Shown here in pieces: positions 48,883-62,138 of a DNA stretch of 64,000 bases. This stretch comes from Sabethes cyaneus (taxonomy: Eukaryota > Arthropoda > Insecta > Diptera > Culicidae): the NCBI RefSeq assembly GCF_943734655.1, contig NC_071355.1:191467939-191531938 (forward strand), written 5' to 3'. The number at the start of each line of letters is the position of its first letter. The stretch's first letter is position 1. The translations under genes and the position numbers were made by a program. Below the pieces are notes generated by a model that was given only the letters and a program-made list of their open reading frames with translations, was not told the origin of the DNA and ran no database searches.

Positions 48883-49115
48883 GGTATTGCGCAATACCAC
48901 GAAGTCAATAACAACGAAAAGCTTTAAAACCATAATAAAACTGTTAATAAAGTAAATTTATCGTGGTTGCTAGTATGACCACAATAAAACTAATTGACTG
49001 TGCCACATCTTTTATAAGCTTACCTATACGCGGGTCGAAGTAATACATTATGGCGCCCCGAGCAAAATTGATCTTATCACGGTTCCTTGTCAAATCTGTT
49101 AGTTTTATAGGGCTA
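48883..49115 (-). mobile_element. CCCAAGTAAC-family element copy 2, middle part
   Basis: Reverse complement of about 8610-8850: TGGTATTGCGCAATACCA, then AACCATAATAAAACTGTTAA and GATCTTATCACGGTT. It ends at the Helitron insertion point GGCTA. Confidence 0.75.
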
Positions 49116-51193
49116 CTAGCTGACCCGACAAACTTCGTATTGCCACAAATTGACCTGTGTTGTACATAAATCATGAATCTCGGATGATCTTTGTCACAAT
49201 CTCGAATTTTGCAAGCCCCCCAGTGGGCGGCGCTTCCGACGGCGGGTCACCGGCAACACTCGCGACCGTCTCGTCCTGAATGATCTAGTGTTACTATAGA
49301 TAGTTTTTGTGGTCTTGTATTGACTAATGTTTTATGGAAGAGTCTCGAATTTCTCGAGTTCGATTAGTTTTTGAGTTTCGCAAAAATTTCTGTTTTATTT
49401 GTATGAGAGTCCATATCCCCCTACCACAGGGATGAGAGGTCTCTAACTATCGTAAAATGAATTCAAGACTCCAAAATCTCCCACATGCCAAACTTGGTTC
49501 CATTTGCTTGATTAGTTCTCAAGTTATAAGGAAATTTGAATTTCATTTGTATGGAGCTCCCCTCTTAAAAGGGGAAGGGGTCGTAATTCACCATAGAAAA
49601 AATTTCTGCCATCTAAAACTCCCACATGCCAAATTTGGTTCCATTTTATTGATAAGTTCTCGAGATAAGAGGAAATTTGCATTTCATTTGTATGGAAGCC
49701 CACCCTCTTAAAGGGGAGATGGGCCATAACTCGCTTTCTAAAGAAGAGAGTCTCAATTCACCATAGAAAAAAATCTTGCGTCCAAAACCACTTACATGTC
49801 AAATTTGATTCCATTTGGTTGATTAGTTCTCGAGTTTTGAGAAAATTTGTTTTTCATTTCTATAGGAGCCCACCCCCTCTTAAAGTGGGGAAATCCATAG
49901 AAAATATACCATAGAAAATATTCTTGCCTACAAAAACACCCACATGATAAATTTGGTTCCATTTGCTTGATTAGTTCTAGAGTTATGAGGAAATTTGTAT
50001 TTCGTTTTTATGAGAGCCCCCCCTCCTAAAAAGGTAAGGGGTCCTAATTCATCATAGAAAAAATGGTTGCATCCAAAAACACCCACATGCCAAATATGGT
50101 TCCATTTGCTTGATTAGTTCTCGAATTATGAGGAAATTTGTATTTTATTTGTGTAGAAGCACCCTCTCTTAAAGTTGGGAGGGGTCCTAATTCACCATAG
50201 AAAATATTTTTGCCTCCAGAAACCTCCACATGCCAAATTTGGTTCTATTTGCTTGATTAGTTCTCGAGTTATGAGGAAATTTGAATTTCATTTGTATAGG
50301 AGCCCCCCCTCCTAAAGTGGGTAGGGGTCCCAATTCATCATAAAAAAATCTTGTCTCCGAAAAAACACCAACGTGCCAAATTTGGTTCCATTTGCTTGAT
50401 TAGTTCTCGAGTTATGAGGAAATTTGTATTTCGTTTGTATAGGAGCCCCCCTCTTAAAGTTGAGAGGGGTCCTAATTCACCATAGAAAATATTCTTGCCC
50501 TCGAAAACTTTCACATGCCAAATTTGGTTTCATTTGCTTGATTAGCTCTCGAGTTATGAGGAAATTTGTATTTCATTTGTATAGGAGCCCCCCTCCTAAA
50601 GTGAGGAGGGGTCCCAGTTCATCATAGAAAAAATTTTTGTCTCCAAAAACACCCACGTGTCAAATTTGGTTCCATTTGCTTGATTAGTTCTAGAGTTATG
50701 AGGAAAATTGTGTTTCTTTGGTACAGGAGCCCCCCCTCTTAAAGTGGGGAGGGGTCCTAATTTACTATAGAAAATATTCTTGCCCTCGAAAACCTTCACA
50801 TGCCAAGTTTGGTTCCATTTGCTTGATTAGTTCTCGAGTTATGAGGAAATTTGTATGGAAGCCCCCCCTTTTAAAGAGGAGAGGAGTTATAATTCCCCTT
50901 ATAAAGAGGGGAGGGGTCTCAATTTACCATAGAATAAATTCTTGTCACCGGAAACACCCGCATGCCTAATTTTGTTGTATTTGCTTGATTAGTTGTCGAG
51001 TTATGCAGAAATTTATGTTTCATTTGTATGGGAGCCCCCCCTCTTAGTGGGGGGAGGGGTTTTTTACCATCACTAAAACCTTTCCTGGCCCCAAAAAACC
51101 ACTACATGCATATTTTCATGCCGATTGGTTCAGTAGTTTTTGATTCTATAAGGAACATACAGACAGACAGAAATCCTTCTTTATAGGTATAGA
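49116..51193 (-). mobile_element. Helitron-like element C, complete, with an empty site
   Basis: Read on the minus strand it runs from TCTATACCTATAAAG-type 5' end (51193) to CGGGTCAGCTAG-3' (49116). Host sequence on either side (TTTTATAGGGCTA and TTAAAACGGTAACACC) is continuous in the related unfilled element at about 8605-8632, which places the insertion exactly between A and T with no duplication, the Helitron rule. It holds about 11 imperfect 143-bp tandem units (about 49450-51040). No Rep or helicase coding. Confidence 0.85.
49450..51040 (-). repeat. Helitron internal tandem array, about 11 units
   Basis: CCATTTGCTTGATTAGTTCT recurs about every 143 bp, with alternating CCCCTCT/GGGGAGG tracts between. 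Confidence 0.8.
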
Positions 51194-51550
51194 TTAAAAC
51201 GGTAACACCCTGATCAACCAGATTTATTACTGCTATTATGAAGAATATTAGAGTTCAACATGAAATTTTTTATTCGACGAGTATTCTTTGTTTTGGCTCC
51301 TAAATAAAAATTCATCCAAGCAAAGTCTTTTGTAAAAAGAAAATAATTATCAATCGGTTTTCGAGTGTCAGTAAGCAACTAAAATGATTTTAGCAGAAAT
51401 TTAGATTTGCAAGAAATTTCGGTTGATAAACTGAATATATCTATTGTATTAAAACCGACTAGTTTTCAAAAATTGTTGGCGGGTTGATGAAATCCGCCCA
51501 TTATATCAACATGTATGATAAAATTTAATGCGCATATGCTGCACAACTAC
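51194..51550 (-). mobile_element. CCCAAGTAAC-family element copy 2, inner part
   Basis: Reverse complement of about 8255-8605 (for example AACTGAATAT, CAGTTTTCRAAAATTG-like and AATGCGCATA). The distal inverted repeat is missing. Confidence 0.65.
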
Positions 51551-51590
51551 GGAGGCTGCTATTATTTATTCTTCTGGAATATATTGGAAG

Positions 51591-51620
51591 CTAGGGCTAG
51601 GGCTAGGGCTAGGGCTAGGG
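51591..51620 (+). repeat. (CTAGGG)5 short array
   Basis: Five perfect hexamers, the same repeat (opposite strand) as the large array at 62.1 kb. Confidence 0.95.
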
Positions 51621-54285
51621 GACTAAAGGGACTAAAAGGATATAAAAGCAGAAATTGCTGGCAAGATGATGCGAAATTTTCCCTGAAAAATATTGTTAGC
51701 GGTGATTTGGCCTAAGATAATGTAACCCGAGGAAATAAGTCCCTTATTTTTAAATATAATGCTTAAAAAAACAATTACCCTTAAATCCCATCATATGACC
51801 GACATAATCTAATACTTTGATATATTTGTGCACAGTTTAGAAAACAGCATTCATATAACTACTGTCAAATAATAAAATGTTTTGAATTTTTTATCATAAA
51901 ATAAAATGAAAGAAGCACATACTAGTTTGTACGAAAGATGGATGAATAATAACAATTGAAATTCCTTTGCCAATTTTTGCAGCTTAGTATATTTATAACT
52001 ACAACACAACTAGTGCTATGGCATCGCTAAAATCATCATTCTTGATCATTATTCATTTCCTGTCGCTGAGATGATGAAGATGAAGAATGATGTTGAAGAA
52101 TTAAATATTAAATTGCTGCCTAGAACATTTCACTCGATTGCTAAAAGACCGTGGCATTCACACAGAAGTTTTTTCATTGCTCCAAGCCCTAATACTTAGC
52201 AGTGAACTGACAGTTCCGGCCACCGCCAGAAGTGGACCTTTTCGGACCACGTCCAATAGGCAAACGGTCTGAAAGTCGACCACACCAATAAGCCACTACG
52301 TTTTAACTGCCGAACAAGCGAACAAAAGCAGCAGCGACTAGGCCACCAGAGAATCGCGTTTTCGCAATTTCCCGCTAATAATGTACATACACCCCTTTGT
52401 TTTGCGGTGCTTGCTTATTCCGGTTCGCAAGCCAAAGACATCCAGACAGCCGAACATACCTCCACCATGGGATGATTACATCATTAAATATACATTATCG
52501 TTTGCACCTCATGCCCCGACTCGGCACGCCCCTTGTCTAGCAGGTTTTGCCCGGAAAAGGCAACATTTGAGCCATTTCGGCTTCTTAGCTCAGCCAACAC
52601 AAAGCAAGGAAAGGGTCTACTACGAAAAAGTGATGTGCCTAATATTCTACCTTTTGTAATCTACATCTCGATTGCTACTTCTACTTACCAGCTAGGGAAG
52701 CGAGAAAAACCACTCTACTGTGGACCAGCTTCGCTCCTTTATTTTCATGTGATAAGGTAATGTACCAAGCGCCTCCTTCGTTCTTCCCGAGGTTGTACGA
52801 ATTGGACAATAATAGGATTGCTCATAAAAGCTCTTTCTCCAGATACATATGCGCAATGTGTTTCTACGTTAATTTCGATCTAATAATTCAACCCCTACCA
52901 TACTCTCAAGCACGGTCACTAAAGAATTAAAGTGGAGTAGAGTAGAAAAAATAAATCGTCACGTCTCTCTTTGGCTCGAACCACACCGGATGCAACATTC
53001 GTGGGCAGCTTGCAGAAGCAGTTTGCTATCATGCTGGACAAGGCAGAGTGTTTTCTTACGCGACGACTAGAGAAAATTTGAAGAGCTTGTTAAAGATTCA
53101 TTCGTTGTTCTTTAACGTGGCCGCATTGCTTATATTTAATTACATTTTTGGCACATTTGTTCTCTACCACAGCTGTGCGCTCATGCTAGGTCACTTTTAT
53201 ATCTTGATATTTCATTGCAGTGATTAAAATTTTACTGCATTCGTATCACCTGGCGTTAAGTGGATTAATTCTACTACTTAGGTTTGAAATTTTCATCGCA
53301 TGTTAACAATAAAACTGTAGTCTATTCATAAACTCGGAATCTCATGGTCTGCCAGCAACCGGGCGCCAAAAAAGATGTGTCACCTGACTAATGTCCTGCC
53401 ATAAATTAGCGTCAATTCAAACCCCATCGAGCATCTGTTAAACGCCCGGCAGCTGCAGGTGGCCAATCCTATCGATTTCAATTGACATCTGTACCGTGAC
53501 AGCGAACTCCGAATTATCCCATACTTTTGGGTAACCGGTGCGTTGTGGCATGTACAAACCTACAGTCCGAGACAGCACCGTTTGGACCGAAGCCCGACAC
53601 GCAAATATCAAACACATAAATCTTGACTATTACGGACGATGCCTCTCGAGGGGATACATGCCTTGGCTTTCTCCTTGGTTGTTCGCACAAATCAACCGGT
53701 TTTACGTGCAACCGAATTGGAACTTTCCACTTACACTGTTTATTATTAGCATGAAAATTAGCTTTTCGGCAGATAAATAATGTTCGAGATAAGATAGAAA
53801 GTGTGCTGTTACACTAAAAAGACTCTTAAGTGCTTTAATTTGAACAAAACCAATACAGTGTACCAAGATAAACATCAGTAAGAATTGAAATATCATTCAA
53901 TTAGTTGTTCCACTAATAAGAACCCTAATTAGGATTATGTACCTTCAGGCAATAGAACTTATCACTAAAACAAACGGTTTATCAGATAATGACGAACATG
54001 TGCGCTCGGACTGAAATCGTTCATCATGTGCATTAACATTTACACGTGTCATGGCGTGACGGTGATGTGCTTTGTGATGTACGAGCTAATCCTGATGTTG
54101 CTGCTGTGTTCGATTTGAACACAGCTCAGTGAAGATACGAGCGGACTCATCAGCTGAACATTGTCATCGTTAGTGCGATGGAATTTACCATAACAAACTA
54201 GAATGTTTTAAATGTATCAATAAGAAGCAGTGATGTCAATTGTGGGACCTTAATTGAATAGGGTAAATTAACCATTAGTGGACCA
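51621..54285. other. No supported gene; unassigned 2.7 kb
   Basis: Short frames only. The GATGATGAAGATGAAGAATG run near 52070 is a low-complexity tract. Nothing matches other parts of the window. Confidence 0.4.
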
Positions 54286-54662
54286 CCCAGCTAGCATTTT
54301 CATATGTATAAAAAAGGTAAAAATCAGCAATACGTACAGATATACATGCTAAATAAATCGTATTTCATGCGCAAAATGGGCATATCCGTACTATTTTGGA
54401 GGCGATATACGTGATTACGAATAATTTTGAGCGTTACGTCTATATAAGTATTTATATACGATAATATCCGATTAAGCGCGAGTCGCTCCGTACTACTCTA
54501 CGATTTTGTGCTGAAAATCGTATGTATGTCAGTCATTATCATTATATACGACAAAAAATCCACTTGATCCCACTTTATCCAGCTTTAGTTACGATTTCGA
54601 GTTTGTTAGGAGATATTTACGATAGTTTTCGTACATTGATATACGAGTTGGTGCTAGCTGGG
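54286..54662. mobile_element. 377-bp MITE with CCCAGCTAGCA ends
   Basis: The left terminus CCCAGCTAGCA at 54286 and its exact complement TGCTAGCTGGG end at 54662. The body is rich in TATACG/CGTATA motifs. No reading frame and no evident target duplication. Confidence 0.75.
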
Positions 54663-54887
54663 CAGTTAGTGCTTGAATAGTCCTTTTAAGGACCTAGTGG
54701 TTTACAATAGGATAGTAACCGGGTCCATTATTGGAATTCTAGTGTATTTTGCGGAGTGTCCACTAATGGCGTCATTTCGCATTGTTAAGCCTAGTATCCA
54801 GCTGAAAAGAAAATAGCTCAAGAAAAAATCCTGGTATTTACCGAAGAAATTTTGACAACTGCAAGGCAAGCAATTATCTGTCATTTG

Positions 54888-55494
54888 TGGTGTGACTGCG
54901 GTAGAAAAAAAGGATCGGTCGAAGCCCTGCTCTAGCCAAATCCTGCATAGAAAATGATGCTGTTAATAGTTCGATATTTATATTTTTATTACTAATAATG
55001 TAATGTATATACTGGACACTATCACTTGTTGTTCTTACAAAATAAAATAAGCATTTACCTTATTCGCCAACCGGTTTCGGGTAGATGTTACCCATCATCG
55101 GGGCTAGGTCCAACTGATTTTGATAAGAGAGTAGTTACAACTACTAGCGGCGATACTATCGGAGCATCGTCTTCATTCATCAAACATTGCTCAGCTGTGG
55201 TGATATGCAGCGACTCCCTCCTTCATCTAACAAAGCTTAAGTTGTAACTACTCTCTTATCAAAATTAGTTGGACCTATCCCCGATGATGGGTAACATCTA
55301 CCCGAAACCGGTTGACGAATAAGGTAAATGCTTATTTTATTTTGTAAGAACAACAAGTGATAGTGTCCAGTATATACATTACATTATTAGTAATAAAAAT
55401 ATAAATATCGAACTATTAACAGCAGCATTTTCTATGCAGGATTTGGCTAGAGCAGGGCTTCGACCGATCCTTTTTTTCTACCGCAGTCACACCA
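54888..55494. repeat. 607-bp near-perfect palindrome
   Basis: The arms 54888-55141 and 55241-55494 are both 254 bp and reverse-complementary with only a handful of mismatches found by eye, around a 99-bp loop. The arm includes CCGGTTTCGGGTAGATGTTA and TGATAAGAGAGTAGTTACAA. No coding frame spans it. Confidence 0.92.
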
Positions 55495-56452
55495 ACGCGC
55501 ATTCAAGTTCACACCGTCCGTTTAGAGGTGGAATACGAACGCTATGCATAACACAACTGGCAGTTTGCTCAGTCAAACGCCGAATGCACGCAACAGAATG
55601 AACGTGTTCTAAAGCTTTTTGACATTTTCGTTTCGATCAAGTTGCCTTTACCGTTTGGAGCAGCGAATGACTGCAAAACAGTCAAATGACTGGCAATCAC
55701 CACGCTAACGAAAAGCAACCGCACAATCGTATGATTCAATACTACAAAAAAACAACCACTACATGTGCATGGAATAAGTCGGTCGGACTCCGTCCAATAG
55801 AAACGAATATTTTGCTTGCGTCGGACCGACGTCCGGGTGACAAACTATTACTGTGAGCAGCCGATTTAGAGACAAAAAGAGAAACGAAAAAATACGTCAC
55901 CGTATGCTTCCAGTCAGTTTGCAGTTTATATTCTCAAAGCGCAAAGCAAAACGGGAGATTGACTGTTTGCTTTTGCTGAGATGCCGCATGAATTGTAAGA
56001 CGGCAGCAGCGTAAGCGGCATATTGACTGGATAAGAAAAACAGTTAAATGATCGTTCAAAAAGCGGAGTTTGAATACGGAAAGTTCGCATTCACGGCAGT
56101 CACATTCAACTTGCGATCCCTTTTCAAGCCCTGGGCTAGAGCAACAATCGTTGGAAAGGTTCGGCTATGTAAGTAATGAAATGTGGAACTAGAAAAATGG
56201 GATGGACTAAAGTTGTACATGAAGTATGTTGGAACTGCAAGGGCTAGGGTTTTTTTTAGGTATTTTGGACAGAAAATAGAGTATACGTAACGCCTGTTCA
56301 AAATATATAAATCACCTTATTTCTCCGCAGTGCTATCAGTTGCTGTGGAGTATGTCAACGCAGGCCATCGGAATATCATTGAAAAGCGGTGGAAAGAAAC
56401 CAAAGAAAAAAGAAGAAAAAGAAAGCACTTCGTCCCAGTTGGTTCGTTATAA
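55495..56452. other. No recognisable gene
   Basis: Mixed-composition sequence; the short minus-strand frame at 56056-56301 has no recognised domain. It ends at the Helitron insertion. Confidence 0.35.
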
Positions 56453-58344
56453 TCTATCTATACCTATAAAAAAGGATTTCTGTCTGTCTGTCTGTCTGTC
56501 CCTATGTTCCTTTTAGAAAGAAAAACTACTGAACCGATTGGCGTGAAAATATTCATGTAGGGGTTTTTGGGGCTACGGAAGGTTCTCTCGATGGCAAAAG
56601 ACCTCTCCCCCCACTAAGAGGGGGGGGGGGCTCCCATATAAATCTATGCCTATGCCTACAGAAATGGATTTCTGTCTGCTCTATGTTACTTATAGAATCG
56701 AAAACTATTGAACCGATCGGAGTGACAATTTGCATGTAGAGGTTTTTGATCCCAGGGAAGGTTCTTATGATGGTTAGAGATCCCTCCCCTCACTACGAGG
56801 GGGGGCTCCCATACAAATCTATACCTATAAAAATGGATTTCTGTCTGTCTTCCCGAATGTTCCTTATAGAATCGAAAACTACTGAAACGATCGGCGTGAA
56901 AATTTGCATATAGGGGTTTTTAGGGCCAGGGACGGTTCTTATGATGGTTAGAGGCCCCTCCTCCCACTAAGAGGGGGGGGCTGTCATATAAATGAAACAC
57001 AAATTTCCTCATAACTTGAGAATTAATCAAGCAAATGGAACAAAATTTTACATGTGGGTGTTTTTGGAGACAAGCATTTTTTCTATGGTGAACTGAGACC
57101 CTCCCCACTTTAGGAGGGGGGGCTCCTATACAAATGAAATTCAAATTTCCTCATAACTTGAAAACTAATTAATCAAATGGAACCATATTTGGCATGTGGG
57201 TGTTTTTGGAGGCATGAATTTTTTCTATGGTGAATTGAGACCCCTTACCTTTATAGGAGGGGGGGCTCCCATACAAATAAAATACAAATTTCCTCATAAC
57301 TCGAGAAGTAATCAAGCATATGGAACCAAATTTAGCATGTGGGTGTTTTTGTGGGCAATTTTTTTCTATGGTGAATTGAGACCTCTCCTCTCTTTAGGAG
57401 GGGATTAATGACCCTCTCCTTTTTAAGACGGGGCTTCCATACAAATGAAATGCAAATTTCCTCATAACTCGAGAACTAATCAAGCAAATGGAACAAAATT
57501 TTACATGTGGGTGTTTTTGGGGACATGAATTTTTTCTATGGTGAATTGAAACCTCTCCCCACTTTAGGAGGGGGGCTCCTACACAAATGAAATACAAATT
57601 TCCTCATAACTCGAGAAATAATCAAGCAAATGGAACCAAATTTGGCATGTGGGGGGTTTTGGAGGCAGGATTTTTTTTAACGATGGTTTGAAATTTTTGC
57701 GTAACTCAAAAACTAATCGAGCTCGAGAAATTTTAGACTCTTTCATAAAACATTAATCAATAACAAGACCACCAAAAACTATCAATACTAGCATTAGATA
57801 ATTCAGAGCGAGACGGCCACAGGCCACGAGTGTTGCCGGCGACCTGCCGTCGGAAGGGCTGGCCACTACGGGGGGCAGCCCCCCGATGAGATCACCTTTA
57901 TCTAGGTTTATTTATTTTCCTAGATCTACTGACCTCTATTACTTTCGTTCAGTTGGGTCACCCCTGCGAAATGGTTTTTTCTACGAAAAGATTTTCCGTG
58001 AAATGGTAAATCCCGCGTAAGGTTTTTCGCGAAATGGTATTCTGCGAAACACTATATTCCGCGTTATGGTCAACCGAGAATTGGTGTTCCGCAAAATGGT
58101 ATTCGGCGAAATGGTTTTTAATGATGGCGAATATTTAAATGCTATCCGTTTTATTTTATCAGGCTAAGCAATGGGGGGAGTTGTTTTCTACTTTACTGGG
58201 AGGAAAATTTGCATGCATGAAAACACCCATGAACTCCCCAGAAACTTGCAAAACTCAAGATTGTGACAAATGTCATCCGAGATTCACGATTTATGTACAA
58301 CACAGTTTAATTTGTGGCAATACGAAGTTTGTCGGGTCAGCTAG
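56453..58344 (+). mobile_element. Helitron-like element D, complete, plus strand
   Basis: Begins TCTATCTATACC (56453 or 56457) after A and ends CGGGTCAGCTAG at 58344 before T. Three tandem copies of the 5' end follow each other (56457, about 56642, about 56818), each starting TCTATRCC and including the CTGT microsatellite and AGAATCGAAAACTACTGAAC-like stretch. About five 143-bp units follow (56990-57670), then the GCGAAATGGT-type short repeats (57965-58115). Non-autonomous. Confidence 0.8.
57965..58115 (+). repeat. GCGAAATGGT short tandem tract in Helitron D
   Basis: Seven to eight imperfect copies of a 16-20 bp unit around CCGCGAAATGGT; the equivalent region of copies A and B (complement) is shorter. 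Confidence 0.75.
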
Positions 58345-58445
58345 TAAATTATAAGTGGTACTGTTTTCGGCTACTGGTAGGTCGTCGCTTTAGAAAAGCA
58401 GTTACACTGAATGTGTTACTTAGTGATAACGCATTTGGAGCTAGC

Positions 58446-58528
58446 TACCGCCGCACCCTTCAATTAGATTTTATCACTCCAGCCTTAACTATTTCATACA
58501 CGCACAATAGAAGGGTGCGACGGTAGTT
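58446..58528. repeat. Hairpin with 17-bp stem
   Basis: CTACCGCCGCACCCTTC pairs with GAAGGGTGCGACGGTAG (16 of 17) around a 49-base loop. It may be the end pair of a very small MITE. Confidence 0.65.
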
Positions 58529-58544
58529 TAATTGCAAAAAAACA

Positions 58545-58620
58545 CTCGAGTACCAACCGAGAGAGCGTGGGTTGGAGTCCCACCTGCCATTGAATTACCC
58601 AATATATTTTTGATCTCATA
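58545..58620 (+). mobile_element. B-box-bearing SINE-like repeat, copy 2
   Basis: TACCAACCGAGAGAGCGTGG, then GGTTGGAGTCC at 58570-58580, matching the minus-strand copy at 38.4 kb over about 70 bases. The A box is unclear. Confidence 0.45.
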
Positions 58621-61600
58621 TCGAAATTTCCAAATTTCATCCAGTTTACCCTTCTTCTCACCAAACGCTCCTTCGCTTTACAAAAAAGTTTACGACAGAG
58701 TCAGAAACAAGTAGAACAGAAAAAACTTAAAAAGAGCAATGCTTATTCCAACTTACCAAGAACCGTGGATTTCAAGTTAGACATTGCTTAATTAATTTTA
58801 ATTATTTGAAAAATTGGCAAGCAAATTTAGAATCTAGAATATTGTTAGAGATGGTTAAAAAAATTGTATTTAAATAAATTTTAAATGATCAGTTTCTATT
58901 AGTTAGTCCATTATTGACGTGCAAGTCAGAGCTAATAAATTCTCTTCAATGTTTATGTAGAACGCGAGTTTCTATAAAATCGTTGGCAAACTTATTTATT
59001 TTCAATAGCACAAAATGGACGTTTACCTCCTACGGTTTCTCATGTTCTCATAAAAAAGTACAAAAGCATACAGTTTGAAAAAAAGTACCTAATATACAGT
59101 ACTGACAGCATAAGTGACTGTTGTCAGTTAAAGTCTGTTTCTAGCGTAGGATAAAAAGTTCAAAGATCAAACTGCGAACTTTATGCTCTTCTACCATCTC
59201 CTGTTCTATTTGCACTGAGAAAGGATTTTTTACTGATTCAGATTGGAACGACCTTACAAAATCCAATAAAAAGCATCCAGAAGGTCATGATTCCCCCACC
59301 GCACATGCACGAAACGAAGTTGCACAACATCTTGCCTTGCCTCTGACTCAACAGTTCATCAAATTTGAAACTTATTAAATAACTGAACGAAAAAAAAGTA
59401 TCGTACGTCCTAAATAAGCACCCCATAGTGGGCAAACAACGAAAATACCCATGCGTATAGATTTAGCACCGAACGGAATCTTTCGATCCTTGCCCGTTCG
59501 TTTGCCATGGCTCGACTGTTCGGTAGGTCGGTCGTAAATATTGGCATAATATATGTGATGATTGTTTATTCCATTCTTCCGCAGAGATATGACCCAGGAT
59601 GGGAGGCTTGTTTCTGCCTTCCGAACCATACACCGGCCGTACACGCTGATATGCGGACGTACATTACCCTCCCGTCATAAATTGGGTGGGTTGTTTTTAT
59701 TTTTGTTCCTTCTAAGGCACTTTCTTGCTAGCTATAAGGTTCGCATCAAGCGAAGTGATTCACTCACTATTTTTACCGAGGTTTATCCTTCTGGTAATAC
59801 TTTTCCGATTCCGATAAAAAGTCCTACCGAGGGGAATGTTGTTCTCTTCTCCATTCCCAGCAGCCATCGGACGTGTGAACCCTCGCATTTGCTTTGGTAA
59901 TTTATGTATTTTTTTCTGCGATAAAACAATAAAAATATTTTGTTATGAGCCTGTTTTAAGCCGTAAAGTTGAATTGCTTGGGGCCCGCCGTTTACAGATT
60001 CAGTTTTTTCCCGGAACTGCGGAAGAGGATTTCGATTTGATTACGATTAGTAATTGTGGGTTTAGCTTGGCGGGACCTCTGCCCAGCTTACCGACAGGCG
60101 AACCAATCGGATTAAGGTGAAAAAGCGCTCAATTTAGAAAATGTGAAATTAAGTGAGCTGGCAAGTGAAGTGGAGTGAAAACATGGTTTGCTTACTAATA
60201 AAACTTTTCGCCGTTCCTGACGTGCTATTGATCCCGAAATATTGTAGACACAACTCAATCGTGTATAAATTTATTTATAAGGTAATTGGTGGATTTAAGC
60301 ATTTAGAATAATCAACTAAAAGTTGTCCATTCAAAAATCGCTTCAATGAAGCGATTTCTTTAGCGAAACATCATGAACAGGTCGTGCTTTCTGCTCTCCA
60401 GTTTATTCCACCATCGGCCATGCGAAGGGCGGACGGTATCAATTTTTACCTTCAGCATGATTTACCGCGGCACCCCAAAGCATACGTGACCGCTTTTTTC
60501 GGCCAGCATATTTTTTCCTCTGACCGGAACGGGGTTTTTACTCTCCTGCTGAGGGATGCCATCATCAGCAAATATTTACGAACTTTTTACCTCCCCAAAC
60601 TTTTGGGCTGTATACAACAGAGCGAAGCGAGAAAAAAAGATGCAACACATTCGCACGCACTTACTCACGCATCACCGGAGCCTCAAACCCGTGGCCGTGC
60701 AAACGAGGAAAAAAAGACCGCGCCAAACTGAGTATTTGCACGATATAATTTGCAAATAAAATTTATGGCTTTTATTTCCTTCGCCCTGATATGCCGCCTG
60801 ATGATGTGTAATATGTTTTTTTCTGTTTTGGGCGGGCTTCGGAACGGACGGTTCGGTTTCACATTATAGCTAGGAAGCGGTGCGGAGATGGTCGCCCGCC
60901 ATTTCCTTATTTCGACCGGAACCGTTGAAACCATTAATTTTTTTTTTCGTTTGTTCCGTTGCTTTCTTCTTCCTCATACCGTTCCTCGTTCGAATTTAAT
61001 TCCCACGCTAAGCCGTGAAAGTCAGACCGGGGATACCGTTGTGTGGGTGTGTGTTTGTGGTTTGGGTGCTGGAGGATTGAAGCTTGCTGGTTCTACATGA
61101 CCGAAGGCTAGCGTTGAGTTGTGGGGGTAAAAATTATGAGTCGAATGAATTATATTTGTTCCTTTACTTTACGTTAGGAATGATGGATGGATGTCGAAAT
61201 GAAACAGAACATTGCTCAAATATATGTATGTAATTGCTTCCGTGGGAACAAATAGGTATTTACGGATTTAATTTCGATGGGAGATTGTGAACCGTACACC
61301 CAATGGGCTTTTAACCAGGAAAGCTGACACATTCGTAAATAACCGGTTCTTCAATTTGCCCTTTTCACAATAAGGTTAATATTTCCAAACAAATTCAAAA
61401 TGTTTTTGCATATTGCACACGGTTGCCGGTTTATTGTGATCAAACGAATTACCTGCAAAATAGCGTTTGCAATTAAAATTTAATTAGAAATGCAATTCGA
61501 AACATGTTTTAGATTCAATGCGTACAAATTATTTCCAGAGAAAAGTTATCATTAATGTGCCTATTTTTCCATTATGGTTGATCGGTTGGTTAGTTAGTTG

Positions 61601-62138
61601 CAAACTGAATATATTTAATTCTATGGGGGTGTTTGAAAGCCTTAACAGTTACTGTTGTGTGAAGCATTCGGTACCTGCTAACTAGTTGAATTAGCAAAAT
61701 TCTCCTGAAATATCAAAGGGTATTTTGATAATTTTCTCTGCCCGAATTGCCAATAAATTGCTATTCATAAGCGATCTATTTTAATTTGACATTAATTTTG
61801 TTACATCTATTGTTTTTGTTGAATTCGCGTTCAATACCACAGAAAAGCGACTGGGAGTAGTTTGAGGTATACATTTTGCTTACCAAAAAATTATTATTTG
61901 ACAATATGTGTACTGCGTATTTTCAAATATAAAAGGCGGTAAATGAAGAGCCCAGAAGTACACGAAATAATCGATTTGATATGAAACGCCAGCAAGTGAT
62001 GAAGCGTAAAAAGAGGGTGGAATATGATTTATCTAAGCACTGTCATTAGAGGAGTGGTGGCCACGGTATAAACATAATGCGGGCTATATCAGATCTCCTC
62101 AATAGATCCGCGGCCCGAAATGACTTCTGACCTCCTTG
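58621..62138. other. No supported gene; unassigned 3.5 kb
   Basis: Frames up to 115 aa (60384-60731) have no recognised domain, and opposite-strand frames overlap. No repeat shared with the window was noticed. Probably single-copy intergenic or intronic DNA. Confidence 0.4.
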
